Of a stretch of DNA of 64,000 nt, positions 49,386 to 60,479 are shown in pieces; the stretch's first letter is position 1, and every line of letters begins with the position of its first letter. Source of the DNA: Marsupella aquatica (Eukaryota > Marchantiophyta); assembly GCA_973895155.1 (NCBI GenBank), contig OZ316897.1, positions 20,522,001-20,586,000 of the forward strand, read 5' to 3'. The position numbers and the translations under genes were made by a program. A model generated the notes under the pieces. It had not been told where the DNA came from, did no database searches, and saw only the letters and a list, made by a program, of their open reading frames with translations.

Positions 49386-49526
49386 TGTTATACCCTAACT
49401 AGACTCCATGGTTACCTTAACCATAGTTACCGTATAGGATAACTCGGACGGAGACTATATAAAGAGATGCACCCATTCATTCTATAGAGAGGAATCTCAT
49501 TATCATTTCCGCATCATTCCTCAACA
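49386..49526 (+). repeat. 3' LTR (141 bp)
   Basis: Compared with the 5' LTR there are two single-base substitutions and a one-base deletion. It is flanked on the right by AAAAT. Confidence 0.93.
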
Positions 49527-49531
49527 AAAAT

Positions 49532-52500
49532 GAAAATTTGGGTTTTTTTGTGAAGAATACGAAACCTCCGATGGCGTAGGGGATTGCGCTAGAAGCCCCC
49601 ATGGTATGGACTACTATAAAATGCTTAGCACTCTGTACAGTTGTAATTAAAGTGTGACCTGATAACAGGCTCCTGACCGGTTGAAGCTTGTTTCCATTGA
49701 TTTACTCAGTCACTCATGCACTAACTACTCAGGGCATCCTTTACAAAGCGGCACATCCTTCCCCAAAGCCGTAATAGCTGCTCATGTCCAAATTAGTTAA
49801 TCTAGGGTGTCCTTCACAAAAGTGAAATGCCCATCATTTGGCCGTTGGTTTATAATATTTGGCATTTTTGCACTTATTGCCAAAGGAGCAAATGATTTCA
49901 GAAAATTCTCAAACCTTGTCAGGTAATAGATTGGACATGAGAGAACATGTTGGAGAATTTTGAGCTTGAATAAAAAATCCAAAAATTGTCCAAATAAATG
50001 CGCAAGACTGCCAAACAGCAGCATTTTCAATTGGTTGGGAAGTCTCAAACAACTATTTGGGTGTCCCTCAAAAGTGAAACATCCTTATGAACACAACTAG
50101 TGAATGTGACTTTGGGGTGTAAGTGAGGCAGGGTGTTACACAGTCCATTGGGAGTGGCCAAACAAACCCCTCAATCATTTTTGAAACTTGATAAAAAAAA
50201 AAATGTACAACACATTTGAGGAATATTCTAAGACATATCCATTGTTACTGGGTTGGTCTAGTGTAAGGCTAAGATGACCAAACCCAGGAAGGTTGGGCCA
50301 AAAGTCATCACTAACGTTCAAAAGTAAAATCATCAAAAAATTCATCCCCAATCATGGTATTGAAACTGTCTATATTCAATTGTCAGCTTATTATATTGGG
50401 CGTCCACTAGATTGGGCCAAAAAGTCACCCACTAGATGGGTTATTGGTGGGATTTAATTGTTATTACCTTACTGGGATTTTTTGTTACTGGACATGTTGA
50501 ATGACTGTATAATGCATTGACCCAGAGTGTTACCTTCAAGAGACTACTCATTTAAATTTATCTTTTGAGATTTTTGTTACAATTTGCCTTAGGCAAGGTG
50601 AATGGTTTTTGTATTATTGAAATTTGAAATTGTTTTTACCCCAATTAAAATTTTTGATTTTCATCTATTTTGGACTAGCCCCCTCCTTAGCTCTTTGTCT
50701 GTTTTTCAATAGTAATGCCCATCGTTTAGTGGTTATTTTCATCCTTGATTTAATAGTATTTTAGAATCTCTTCCCACAAGTATGAGAAAGAAAGGCTTCA
50801 ACATAATCTCAACTCCTCCCCTTTAACTACACTTCAAAGTTTTGTTTCATAAATCTATGGTTTTGAGTGGAGGTATTTTCTTGATGGGACCCCAAAATGA
50901 TAAGTGTTAATCAATAAGACCCCAGCCTAAGGTTTTGAGTATGTTTATTCAAGGTCTATCAAGTTCAATCAATGGTCTGGATTACTCAGAGATCCTATGA
51001 AGTAACACTTTTCATTTTAGGGTCCAAACAAGCAAATACCTTGTTTTCTGTGACTTAGCGTCAGAACCTAGAAGTATATGCAAATTACAGGACCTTTCAA
51101 GAAAGGAGTTCACAACCATTTAGAAGAATTAGTTCATGGACCCCAATCTGTTTTGAAGTACTTTCCCTTAGGCATTTAGATCTTAGAATGAGATCCACCG
51201 GAGGGAGACATTTTTGAGTCTTCGGTGAATTTGGAAGAATCGCATTACCAATTGGGAATTGACGAGGGGTTCAAGGATGGTGTCGAGGCTGGCAAGGTGG
51301 ACGGGAGAGAAGTAGGGTTGAAGAACGGATTTCAGGTGGGCTGCTGTGGCCATTGACTCGAGTGCTTCCTCGCCTAGTGTGACACCTGATTTTTTTGCAA
51401 AATCAGTGGAAGATGGAAACAAGATGCAAAGTTCGCGAATTAATTGCATTTTGGTACCAAAATGCCCAACTCTACCTTGCTGACAATACTTATGAAGGAC
51501 GCTTCTGGAAGGCGTCCCATGGAGACCAAACTTATGAACATAAGGACGATACTCGGCGGTATTTCAAAGACAGATTTTTGTTTGGCGTTCACCCTAGTTA
51601 TTTAGTGATCTTTTTCTACCTTAGCTTAGTACTCAACTTTTATTACTTTTTTCTAGGTTTTGAAAAGGCATGACTTTTCATTTCCCCTTTTTCTGCTCCA
51701 CTTAGACCTATAAGACTCTTGTTTTCCTTTTTGTTTTTCAGTGAAACTTGTATTCAGTATTGCAAACTTTTGTAAGTTTCCCTCCTTCCTTTGTAATCAT
51801 TGCTTTCGAGAATGATTTATGAATGAAGTAAAACACTTCCTTTGTGATGTAATGAATTTATTTCAGAAGATTCCTAATGGTACTTGAGTTTTATTACAGA
51901 TTTCCAAGATCAAATGAATTCAAATTAGGATTGCTTGTGGGTCAAGAATCGCTAGGAATTCAATGATAAATGTGGATAGAAAGGAGCAAGATTCTGATTT
52001 CAGAATAGTTAGTACCGTTACCCTTACTTTGGCATACCCACTAGTGATAGATCGGAGAACTTACGTATCGCCGAATCTATCCATGTTGACGGCATTTTAG
52101 TGAGTATCATTGTATCGGTCACCAGAAAGCTACTTTGGTGTTGGTGAGCATTTATCCTTTCTGTTTATATTTTCATGGTGATGGAGAAGAGCAATTGAGG
52201 TGAGATTTGTTGCAATCTTGTTAACACTATAAGACCAGAATCCTTTTTGAAGGAGTGGCAGTGGAGATTCAATCCATTGGACCTTGGTTCTAAAAGCTTT
52301 TCCATAATCCATGACTTGGGAATTAATCTTTTCTATTCATTTTGTTAGCTTATCCATTTGTTTCTCTTTTGTCTGAAGATTTGGTTGAGTGATACTCTTA
52401 AGTCTTCAAAACAGTTACAATCATTCAATCCATTCTTATTTTGTTCTTAAAGGGATCGAAACCTTGGTCTTTAAGTGAAAAGTGTCACTTTGGATTCTTC

Positions 52501-52743
52501 CGGCTTTACTACACAGAGGGCTCAATGAAGCATAAAGCAGTTCAAAGAGAAGTTGCTAGGATACCCTTTCTGTGATCCGGAGGACAAGTAAGTGCAGGAT
52601 AATTAATTAATTAATTAATTGAACAAGAGGGTGGACAGTCGATTATTTGGGGTTAAAAAAATGGTTACGAGTCTATGATTACTTCAACATTTTTTACCTA
52701 GAGTAAATAAAATGGTTACTTTTAAAACAGTTTTACATCAAGT
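49532..52743. other. Intergenic AT-rich DNA
   Basis: No gene was recognised. Around 51378-52130 the sequence starts TGTGACACCTGATTTTTTTG and ends near GGTCACCA, which resembles a Ty3/gypsy LTR, but I could not find a partner LTR, a target duplication or a primer-binding site. An 88-codon minus frame (51183-51449) overlaps it and stays unassigned. ATTA microsatellite units lie at about 52600-52620. Confidence 0.45.
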
Positions 52744-52908
52744 TTTACGGCATGGCGTCCTTGATTTTACCAAAATCATGCCACAAACACGACTGTTGAA
52801 GCAAATTTTGTTTTGTAAACCAATATGTACCTGTTTGCGGTGCATCTCGATGACATGGCGCGCTGTGGTGCCAAGAAGTTTGGAAGGGACCTCTAGTAGG
52901 GTCCGTAA
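52744..52908 (+). repeat. Short foldback-like element, copy A
   Basis: It begins TTTACGGC and ends GGTCCGTAA, so the termini are a short inverted repeat (TTACGG/CCGTAA). A GGC-TGGCGTCC near the left end is partly complementary to GCGCGCTGTGGTGCC near the right. CAAGT lies on both sides (52739-52743, 52909-52913) and may be a target duplication. The closing sequence TTTGGAAGGGACCTCTAGT is shared with copy B at 59971. Confidence 0.6.
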
Positions 52909-52913
52909 CAAGT

Positions 52914-55185
52914 GCAAGTGAATACCAACTACCATGAACTTTGGGAAGGTTATTAAAGTCAAAGCAACCTTATGGATTCATTTTGGGATTATCCAAGATC
53001 TAATGATTACTATCAAACTGCCTATTTGAGGAGGTAGAACAAACCCACTAACTATATTGCTTGCATTATGGCGTACCAAGCTTTGTACACGCAGTATACA
53101 AGCAAGCTATTTAAACCATTATGGAATATTTAAATTTAATGCAAACATTTAGGAAATACAATAACAAGTTAGAGATTCTCTATTAAGCATTTTGCTACAA
53201 AACACTGATTGCATACATGGTTTTAAAAGCAAAAGATTATGGCATTGCGCTATAATTTGAAAGATAAAGCAAAAGATTAAGAGGTATTTCTATGTTGCGA
53301 GCAAACAGGAGATTTTAATAGTAAGAAAATGTTATTAGCGAGACACTAATGATTTCAAATTTCATTTGCTTTTTGGTGCCATTCCTATTTTTTGTGTTTT
53401 TTAAAGACTCCAACTGGCTAGCGAGCTTGCTGGCAAAAAGGGGAGTCCCCAAAAGGGATGTTATCCACCAGGTAGTTGATAGCGAGGCAGTTGCATGTAG
53501 AAAAGTTGGGGTCATGCAAAAATTGTTTTTGCTTGTGTGAGGAAAAAATTTATTGTTTGCTCGCACGTTACAATTACCCAAAGATTAACATCAAATAAAA
53601 AGATTATGGCATTTCGCTATAATTTGAAAGGTTTTGCAGAGAGCATGCACCAACCTCATCGCCCTACTGGTGGCCATGTGCTATGCACCTTTCTACTCTG
53701 TGTCTGTTTATTAATCGACTGGGCCAATGCCTATTCATTACACAATTCTTGTTGCATCCATGTTTTCATTACGTCAGAGTTGTTGTTTTGGAACTGTGTC
53801 ATGATCTGGGTCATGATTCAAACATGTGTTGTTATTGCAAAATGCTGTCCTTGCACACATTCATGTAGCCAAGCGATGCAAAGGTTGACAAAAAAAAGGG
53901 GAAATAGAAGAATGATGCTGTGAGAGTCAAGATGAGGCAAATCCAGACATAGGGGCAGCTTGAGCATGTCTGCTGAGCAACAAAGAAATAGGCCAAGTCC
54001 CCTTATAGCTTGCCTCTCCCACCAGTCTGATGATCTATTCCCCTTGGTTTCCTGAATCCAATGACCATAAAAACACAAGCAATATGACCTTCAGTTTGAC
54101 AGGTCTGTGGAGGAGTTGGCACAAGGAATTGGGCAGACTAAGAGTGCAAGTTGCATAGGTGTGGGAAGTTAGGCATTGCTCACAGTCTGCATCATGTCAG
54201 TATCTGAGTCAACAAGATACCACACATGAGCTTGATTGCAATGTCCAAGATAGTTGACAATGAGAGCACTACAAATCTACAAAATTCAATGACAACTTCT
54301 ACTTAGTATCAATAATCCACATTGCTTAATGCTTTCCCTTGGGGACTCAACTCAGTCCACATTCCTTAGTTATGTTGTCTATATATTGGAGATCCAAGCC
54401 AAGCGAGCTACACCACTTTGGCAAAGTCTTCACATGCTAATTAAGTTTGTCAACAAATCCCACATCCCTGTGCCTGCCGGTAATCACACATCAATATGTG
54501 ATAATATATGGTGCGCACTCATTGACTTAAAGAAATAACAAGATTTGTCATGGTATGAAGGGATGCCGCACACTGTATATGTCATATTTTGATGTGCATT
54601 TACTGAGACCCATCCATGTGCTTCCAAATAACTGACTGAGGTGCTCTCCATAGTCAGCTGTAGTCAACAGCCTTGAGAATAATTGTTACAAGTTTGATCA
54701 AGCTCAGTCAATTCTCTAAGTCATTTTTGGCTGCAAGTCCACTCCTGGAGTTATAAGGAAACTGTTGGGTGTAAAATGTTGTCACTTCATCTTTGAGCAC
54801 TTGAAGCAATGTTAAGTGAGCACTACTAACAATCAGTGCCACTAAAAGAGTGACTTCATGTGAAATGCAATTAGTGACACCAAAATCAATATGACTCCTA
54901 TTGTCTATTTAGTGTGAGACATACACAGTAGGTGTTGTTTAGTGAAATTATCCGCCCAGGATTGGGACTTCTCAGGATTATAGCTTCATACAATGAACTA
55001 GAAAAAGGATGTTGTCAGGGTATTTAATGTACCAAGTAGAAAAAGTTATTGGGAGACTCTAAGCTTATCACTTCTTCATGTACATGCATTCCTTGGCCTT
55101 ATCCCAACACATTTGCCTAGGCTTACACTGTGCACCCTTTTTCAGATAATCTCACTGCCCAACAAATTGAAGTCCTTTATTGAGA
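52914..55185. other. Intergenic DNA
   Basis: No gene was recognised. A diverged reverse relative of the 30.5-31.0 kb repeat (GGGGAGTCCCCAAAAGGGAT) lies at about 53440. The overlapping frames at 53537-53923 show no family motif. Confidence 0.5.
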
Positions 55186-55410
55186 GGGCTATCATAAATT
55201 CCTAGCAAAAGTTACTTTCTAAATGGACCGCGTCTCCCCAATAATGGGGATTGGATATTATAGCGGACCATGAATATGCATTTTATGGAGAATCCAAGGG
55301 GCTATCATAATTACACACCAAAAGCTGTTTGCAAATGGACCTTGGCTCCCAATAATGGCGAGATTGGAGAGTTGCTGACTAAGATAAGAATGCATTCTAT
55401 GGTGGGAAAA
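55186..55410 (+). repeat. Diverged 113-bp duplication
   Basis: GGGCTATCATAA, AAATGGACC and CAATAATGG words are repeated in order, beginning at 55186 and 55299. Confidence 0.75.
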
Positions 55411-55673
55411 AAGGTGGAGCTACACTCGAGGGGGCAGCTGATAGCAGTATGTGGCTTGTGGCTGCTATAAATTACGTGTCCAGTTAAATAGAGACTTTTG
55501 TAAATGTATAAATTCTAGGTCATCAGATAAATCCTCAGCCATTAGATTTCCTAAATGGAGCTTCCAGATCATTTTGGTGTGTGACAAAAGTGAACACTCG
55601 TGTGTGATTGCATGCATGCCTGCATGTTGGATACATACACAAAATGTGTATTTACTTCTCACCGTCAGATATC

Positions 55674-55828
55674 CATCACCTATAGGGGATCAAGTGTTGT
55701 AAATAAAAGATATGTACATGCATCCATGATATGTCAAGGCCTACTCAATGCATCACCTATAGGGGATCACGTGTTATAAATAAAAGATATGTACATGCAT
55801 CCAATGATATGTCAAGGCCTACTCAATG
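55674..55828 (+). repeat. 77-bp tandem duplication (2 copies)
   Basis: CATCACCTATAGGGGATCA begins at 55674 and 55751. The copies end GGCCTACTCAATGC and differ at a few positions. The array stops ten bases left of the target duplication of the next element. Confidence 0.93.
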
Positions 55829-55845
55829 CGTAAAGTAATCTTCCA

Positions 55846-56060
55846 ATTAAGCACGAAAGACAATCTCGAGGACAATCAATGCCCCTAATTGTGCTAATCC
55901 GGGCAGGGAACCCTTCGGGCAGTTTTTGCTGCCACGTTGCCCTTTCAGGACCGGCCCAGGTCCTGCACACCAGGCAAGCAGGTCCCGCTCGCCTTGGCGC
56001 CCTCCACCCTACAAATGCCCTCCGCCAGCCCTCCGTCCGCCCTTCACCCGGCCGTCAACC
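55846..56060 (+). repeat. Left terminal inverted repeat
   Basis: It is GC-rich in its inner two thirds, in contrast to the AT-rich interior. Open frames across it are by-products of composition. Confidence 0.92.
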
Positions 56061-57331
56061 GCAGGGAAAGTTTTATGACCAACTCCATGCCAAAATGCCA
56101 AATGATGAACCCCAGAGTTAAGAGGAATGTGTCTCCCCTTGAATCTCACATTTGTGAGCGTTGGACGATTTGGTGGGTATGCTGTCACAAGCTCTTGAAG
56201 AGCTTTTAATCCTTGGAAGGTAGGGTCATTCTTGAAAGGTCTTTGTAGGGGCATTTTTCAGAAAGTAGAACAATGGCTTCTCATTAGAATCCTTAATGAT
56301 AATATCTTCACCATGCCACATTGGTAGATCAACAATGGAAAAGAATTGATGCTTTTGTTGAATCAAGTCTTCAACAGTGGTGTCGATTTTGTTTACCTGA
56401 AATTTTCCCAATAAAAACCTGAAAATCTTCCAAAACCTTGGATTCTGCTCCCATTCATAAGTTGCAGATGTTTTAGGTCGTCTAGAACCTAATCCTTCAC
56501 TTTTCTCAAAGTCTTCATCTCGCTTCCTCTTTCCAGGTTGCCCTGAAAAATAATCCACATTCTTTCGATCTTCTTTTACTTCTTTCTGTTTTGGTTTCAT
56601 TTTTTTTAAATACTTGGTCCTGGTTGAGATGTACAGTTATACTCCCCTCAACTAGAATGTTAACGCAGTTACGTACACAGGTGACCAAGTATTTAAAAAA
56701 AACTGCAAAGAGAGAATTGAAGTAAACAAAGATTTTGATTGTCCTTATGCAGATTGGACCACGGTAATCTATTTAGAACTCTGCAAAGATATGTGAAAAA
56801 GAAAGGCTTTGTCAAAGAACAGATCACATAGCACATAGACCAAAATCTATTGACAATTCTGCAAGTCTATGTAGATTTTTGCACAGGCAACTGAAAAGGA
56901 AAGTTTTCGTAAAAGAACAGATCACAGAGTCACTCCAACCAAAAGATTGTTCGCCGTCAGCCTTTGCATAAGAAATGTGCATTAAACTCACTAGAGTAAA
57001 CTGAAAAGCAAATTTTTGTAAAAAAACAGATCAAAGAGTCACGGCCACCAAAAAATTTGTCCAGATTGCATATAAAATTGCATTAAACTCTGTAAAGTGC
57101 CACACTGTGTACAATGTTGGACTTTGCATGAAAGAATGAATGAAAATTAGAGAAAGAAATGAATGAAAGACAAGAAACTAACAAACTTTCTTGGGAACCG
57201 ATAGTCCACTTAGAGCACAAAAGAAAACTTCTTGGAATAAGCAATATAAGTACCTTGTGAAATGGATTCTGAATTGTTTCCTTCACGCTTTCACTTGCTG
57301 GCTGTTTGGAATCTAGCTTCTCAATAGCCAT
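56061..57331 (-). pseudogene. Exon-like captured gene fragments, family unknown
   Basis: On the minus strand a 26-codon exon runs 57331-57254, begins with ATG, reads MAIEKLDSKQPASESVKETI and ends at a consensus donor (CACAAG|GTACTT). A second segment, 56600-56226, is open for 124 codons, with a Lys/Arg/Glu-rich first third and then WEQNPRFWKIFRFLLGKFQ and HQFFSIVDLPMWHGEDII. A third segment, about 56210-56061 in a shifted frame, carries LQELVTAYPPNRPTLTNVRF before running into the left TIR. The mix of charged linker and ordered blocks looks like real protein sequence, but I do not recognise the family, and the frame is interrupted near 56226. I infer a host gene captured by the transposon. 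Confidence 0.5.
56601..56702. repeat. 19-bp perfect inverted repeat around a 64-bp spacer
   Basis: TTTTTTTAAATACTTGGTC (56601-56619) and its reverse complement GACCAAGTATTTAAAAAAA (56684-56702) bracket a 64-bp spacer. It may be a tiny MITE or a hairpin at the 5' edge of the second captured segment. Confidence 0.8.
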
Positions 57332-57353
57332 AGCTATAGATGTCGGCCCCACT

Positions 57354-58515
57354 GTATTCCAAGCAATATCCTTGTTGCTTTAATTTGATTCTCTTCCAGA
57401 TCTATAACATCGGTAGTCCTCTCCAATCTGCTAAGTCCTTATGTATCTGCTTAGTCCTCTCTGACTTTGCTGAACCTTAGAGATGCTAAAAATTTCCAAT
57501 CCCCGTAGCCATAGTGTCTCACATGGCCCCACTCTAGTCCAAATCATCTAGATGTTGGTGCCTCTTCCAATCCCCTTAGCCTTTTGACATCGGCTCAATC
57601 CAGTCCAATCTACTCAGCCCTTATGAATCTGCTAATTTTCTTGCTCGGCTATCGGGTGGATATGCTCAACAGTGTTCTTTGTCCCCTTCCACACCTAAAA
57701 AGACTCAACTAGCTCCCGCTGTCCCCAACAAAACCAGACTGGAAAACCAAGCACAGCCCTTCACTCCTAATTCTTTTTGGCCCCTTCCTATCCAACATGA
57801 AAAGGAGCAACCCTAAACTCCTTTCCCCATTACAGGGTGGATGAGTGGGAGTCCTGAGAATTTTCTCTTCAATAGGTTTAAGCTTTGAAGTAACTTAGCT
57901 GGGAAGATAAGGTTGGGATTGAATTTTTCTGACCTCCCCTTAACACATCTTATAGAATAGAATCCCATTATCATTTATCAATATGATATTTTTAAGTGAC
58001 TCTCATTAAACTTGAATTGTGTCTTATTAAGGGCTACTCTTTTGTAATTCAAGTGAATTTTAATTCTATTATACCCTTGAGTTTTTCTGATTAATTAAGT
58101 AGGTACTCATTTTATTCCCGTATAAATTTCTCCCTATCCAAATTCTTTTTTGGCTACTTATGAGGCCCACACTCAATTGAGCCCACGAATGCATCCCCAT
58201 ATCTTAACCACTATCCTATGAAAAAAAATCATTGTAGCACTTAAATCCTTTGTATATCCATATTTGTCTGCAATTTGAGAGCAATTTTGAAACTATATCA
58301 GGCCTATATTACCTCTTAGGATTTGTATATCTATATTTGCCCGCCATTTGAGCGCAATTTTGAAAGCGTACCAGGCCTATGTTATCTCATAGGATGTAGA
58401 GAATGAATGTATCGAACGACATACTCAATACATTGACAGGCGGATTCAGCCGACGGGGTTGTGCAACGGGCTTGATGCAATGGCTTCCCAACGGGGGTGT
58501 TGTGGGACCCATTAT
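57354..58515. other. Right half of the TIR element interior, nothing recognised
   Basis: The sequence is AT-rich with irregular CTAAGTCC, TAGCC and AATCC words and no open frame of note. CAGGCCTAT-TTA phrases near 58300 and 58375 mark a small diverged duplication. Confidence 0.5.
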
Positions 58516-58730
58516 GGTTGACGGACGGGTGAAGGGCGGACGGAGGGCTGGCGGAGGGCATTTGTAGGGTGGAGGGCGCCAAGGTGAGCGGGACCTGCTT
58601 GCCTGGTGTGCAGGACCTGGGCCGGTCCTGAAAGGGCAACGTGGCAGCAAAAACTGCCCAAAGGGTTCCCTGCCCGGATTAGTACCATTAGGGGCATTGA
58701 TTGTCCTCGAGATTGTCTTTCGTGCTTAAT
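58516..58730 (-). repeat. Right terminal inverted repeat
   Basis: This is the inverted partner of 55846-56060, about 98% identical by eye and the same length. Confidence 0.92.
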
Positions 58731-58738
58731 ATCTTCCA

Positions 58739-59970
58739 TGCATCAATTCCATGTACTCATGCCCTGCCAAGGCATAATTAAACTCGTCTCACTTGAAAAC
58801 CCATACACACTTTTGCTTGTTGCCGCATCCCATACATGCATAGACACGGTTTGCCATGCACAGTCACCTAATTGCTCAGATTTTCTTATGTTGCAATTTG
58901 TACTTAAAAAGACAATATATCATATGACTGGTTGCCATTCTTATAATATTGGTAAACCCTATCTGACAAAACTCAAATTTGAAGGCCCCATGGAGGACAA
59001 CGTTGGTCTTTGAAACCCCCATGGAAGACATTTTTCAATATTCAAGTTTAATTATATTAACTTGATATCTATAAATTTAAATATTTTGTAATTTTGGGGA
59101 TCTGCTAGAGGATTAGGTAAGCTACACTTTCGTCAAAGTGACAATGGAGCCGAGCAGTGGAGTTTTGGTCATTTTAGTTGAGCTCCTTATCTTAAAATGA
59201 GGGTTAAATTTGATTAGATTAATGTTCATTGTGTCCACATGAACCATTTCGGCTTGTGTTTTTCCATGTCTCCTCCTTCTCTAGTTGCCCTTGCACATGC
59301 AAATTAGTTCGTGGACCCCTTGGCTAATAAAATCAGGGGAAGAGTCGATATGTGCCGTCTCCATTTCTTATCTCCAGAAATCTCGTCCGTCCATCATAAT
59401 GGCCAATCTATGGCTCAAAAGAAAGATCTCAAATAGATCTATGGATGGGTTCTGTCCGTTTTGCAAATGGGTTAATATTTTTCAAATGAAAAATTAAACA
59501 AATCCAAGCCTTCCTAGCCATCGATTTTGTTGATTTTACGATCTTTGCCGTCCATTTTGTAATGCCTCTAGAAATCTTATTCATCCATGTTAGAAGGCGA
59601 TCTAGGGTGCAAAAGAAAGATCTCAATGAGATCTACGACTGGGTATTTTTTGTTTTGAGAATGAGTAAATAGGCTTGAGTATAAAATTCGATGAACTTTC
59701 AAGATTCTAGCCATTCCTCCTCCCCGATCCTGGGTTTCTATGTGCTCTTCCTAGCATTAATGGCCGTACAATACGAGAGGTCCTTACATACCGGGAGTTG
59801 CAGTTTAACAAGGAAGTTATCAAGTTAGTTATACATTATTTATTATATGCAAAATACTTTTTATAAATCTTTGAATTTAAGTTTTAAAATTGGAAATGTA
59901 ACTAAAACGGTTACATAGTGACAGTTTTAACCGTCTTGCTCTTTGCATTTCCAATGTTTTTACTTTTCTT
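58739..59970. other. Intergenic DNA
   Basis: No gene was recognised. Two diverged copies of AAAGAAAGATCTCAA-GATCTA (about 59418 and 59603) suggest an old ~185-bp duplication. Confidence 0.5.
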
Positions 59971-60135
59971 TTTACGGCACAGCGTCCCAAAATTTACACC
60001 CAAATTGACACAAACACGAATGAAAACTATAAGTTCGATTCACAAAACCAACGAGTCTTGTTTGTTGCAATTGTTGTTGACGTGGCACGCTGTGGTGCCA
60101 GGAATTTTGGAAGGGACCTCTAGTGGGGTCCGTAA
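59971..60135 (+). repeat. Short foldback-like element, copy B
   Basis: It is the same length as copy A (52744-52908) and begins TTTACGGCAC and ends GGTCCGTAA. GGCACAGCGT near the left end is partly complementary to GGCACGCTGTGGTGCC near the right. I see no target duplication here. Confidence 0.6.
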
Positions 60136-60479
60136 TGAGAACATTATTTAGGACTCATAATTATCAAGGTATGGCCATGGGAATTGGGGGATAATTTGTC
60201 GTGCGCATACCATCGCTACACAACACACATTGCTTGTCATACATATCTAAACATATATGCTCACAATCTAACATCACAAAGACAAGAGAATGGAGTGCAA
60301 GTTTCTGGAACTCATGTATGTCCACACATGCCCAAAACCCACAATAATCTTCAAGAGTTCAAAATTGAACAGCGTTCGGTGCCAATCAAATAACGATCCT
60401 GCCCAATGCAATCACACATGTATATCAAGCCCAACGCACCTATGCTTCAAGGATGTTAGGATTTACTCTTAGGTCTAGA

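Larger units (their letters stand above)
34776..49526 (+). mobile_element. Copia-like LTR retrotransposon, non-autonomous, with nested insertions
   Basis: The element is bounded by near-identical 142- and 141-bp direct repeats that begin TGTTATACCC and end CTCAACA. It is flanked by a perfect 5-bp target-site duplication, AAAAT (34771-34775 and 49527-49531). A candidate primer-binding region follows the 5' LTR, and a polypurine tract abuts the 3' LTR. A GGTTTTAACGAGGCA phrase about 110 bp before the 3' LTR is typical of plant Ty1/copia 3' ends. Removing the CACTA element (35030-46042) leaves a 3.7-kb element with about 3.45 kb of internal DNA and no recognisable gag, integrase or reverse transcriptase. 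LTR length is in the TRIM range, but the internal region is longer than usual for TRIMs. The LTRs differ by two substitutions and one indel, so insertion was fairly recent. Mobilisation would have needed another element's proteins. Confidence 0.93.
55846..58730. mobile_element. 2,885-bp transposon with 215-bp terminal inverted repeats
   Basis: The left TIR (55846-56060) and right TIR (58516-58730) are inverted copies with about five mismatches in 215 bp. The outermost bases are ATTAAGCACGAAAGAC, and an 8-bp duplication ATCTTCCA flanks the element (55838-55845, 58731-58738). Long TIRs and a small target duplication fit a Mutator-like (TIR-MULE) element, although 9 bp is commoner there. No transposase is visible. 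The interior holds exon-like sequence on the minus strand, so it resembles a Pack-MULE carrying captured gene fragments. Confidence 0.9.

Noticed and set aside
51378-52130. Possible Ty3/gypsy LTR beginning TGTGACACC and ending near GGTCACCA
   Set aside because: There is no second LTR in the window, no target-site duplication and no recognisable primer-binding site or polypurine tract. The resemblance of the first bases is not enough.
53537-53923. 128-codon frame, Cys/His-rich
   Set aside because: The Cys and His are not spaced as in any zinc-binding domain I know. Overlapping frames are open on both strands and no splice signals support it.
55879-56209. Pro-rich overlapping frames in the 215-bp TIR, repeated in inverse at 58.4-58.7 kb
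   Set aside because: Identical frames occur in both TIRs because the repeats are copies. They are by-products of GC-rich sequence.
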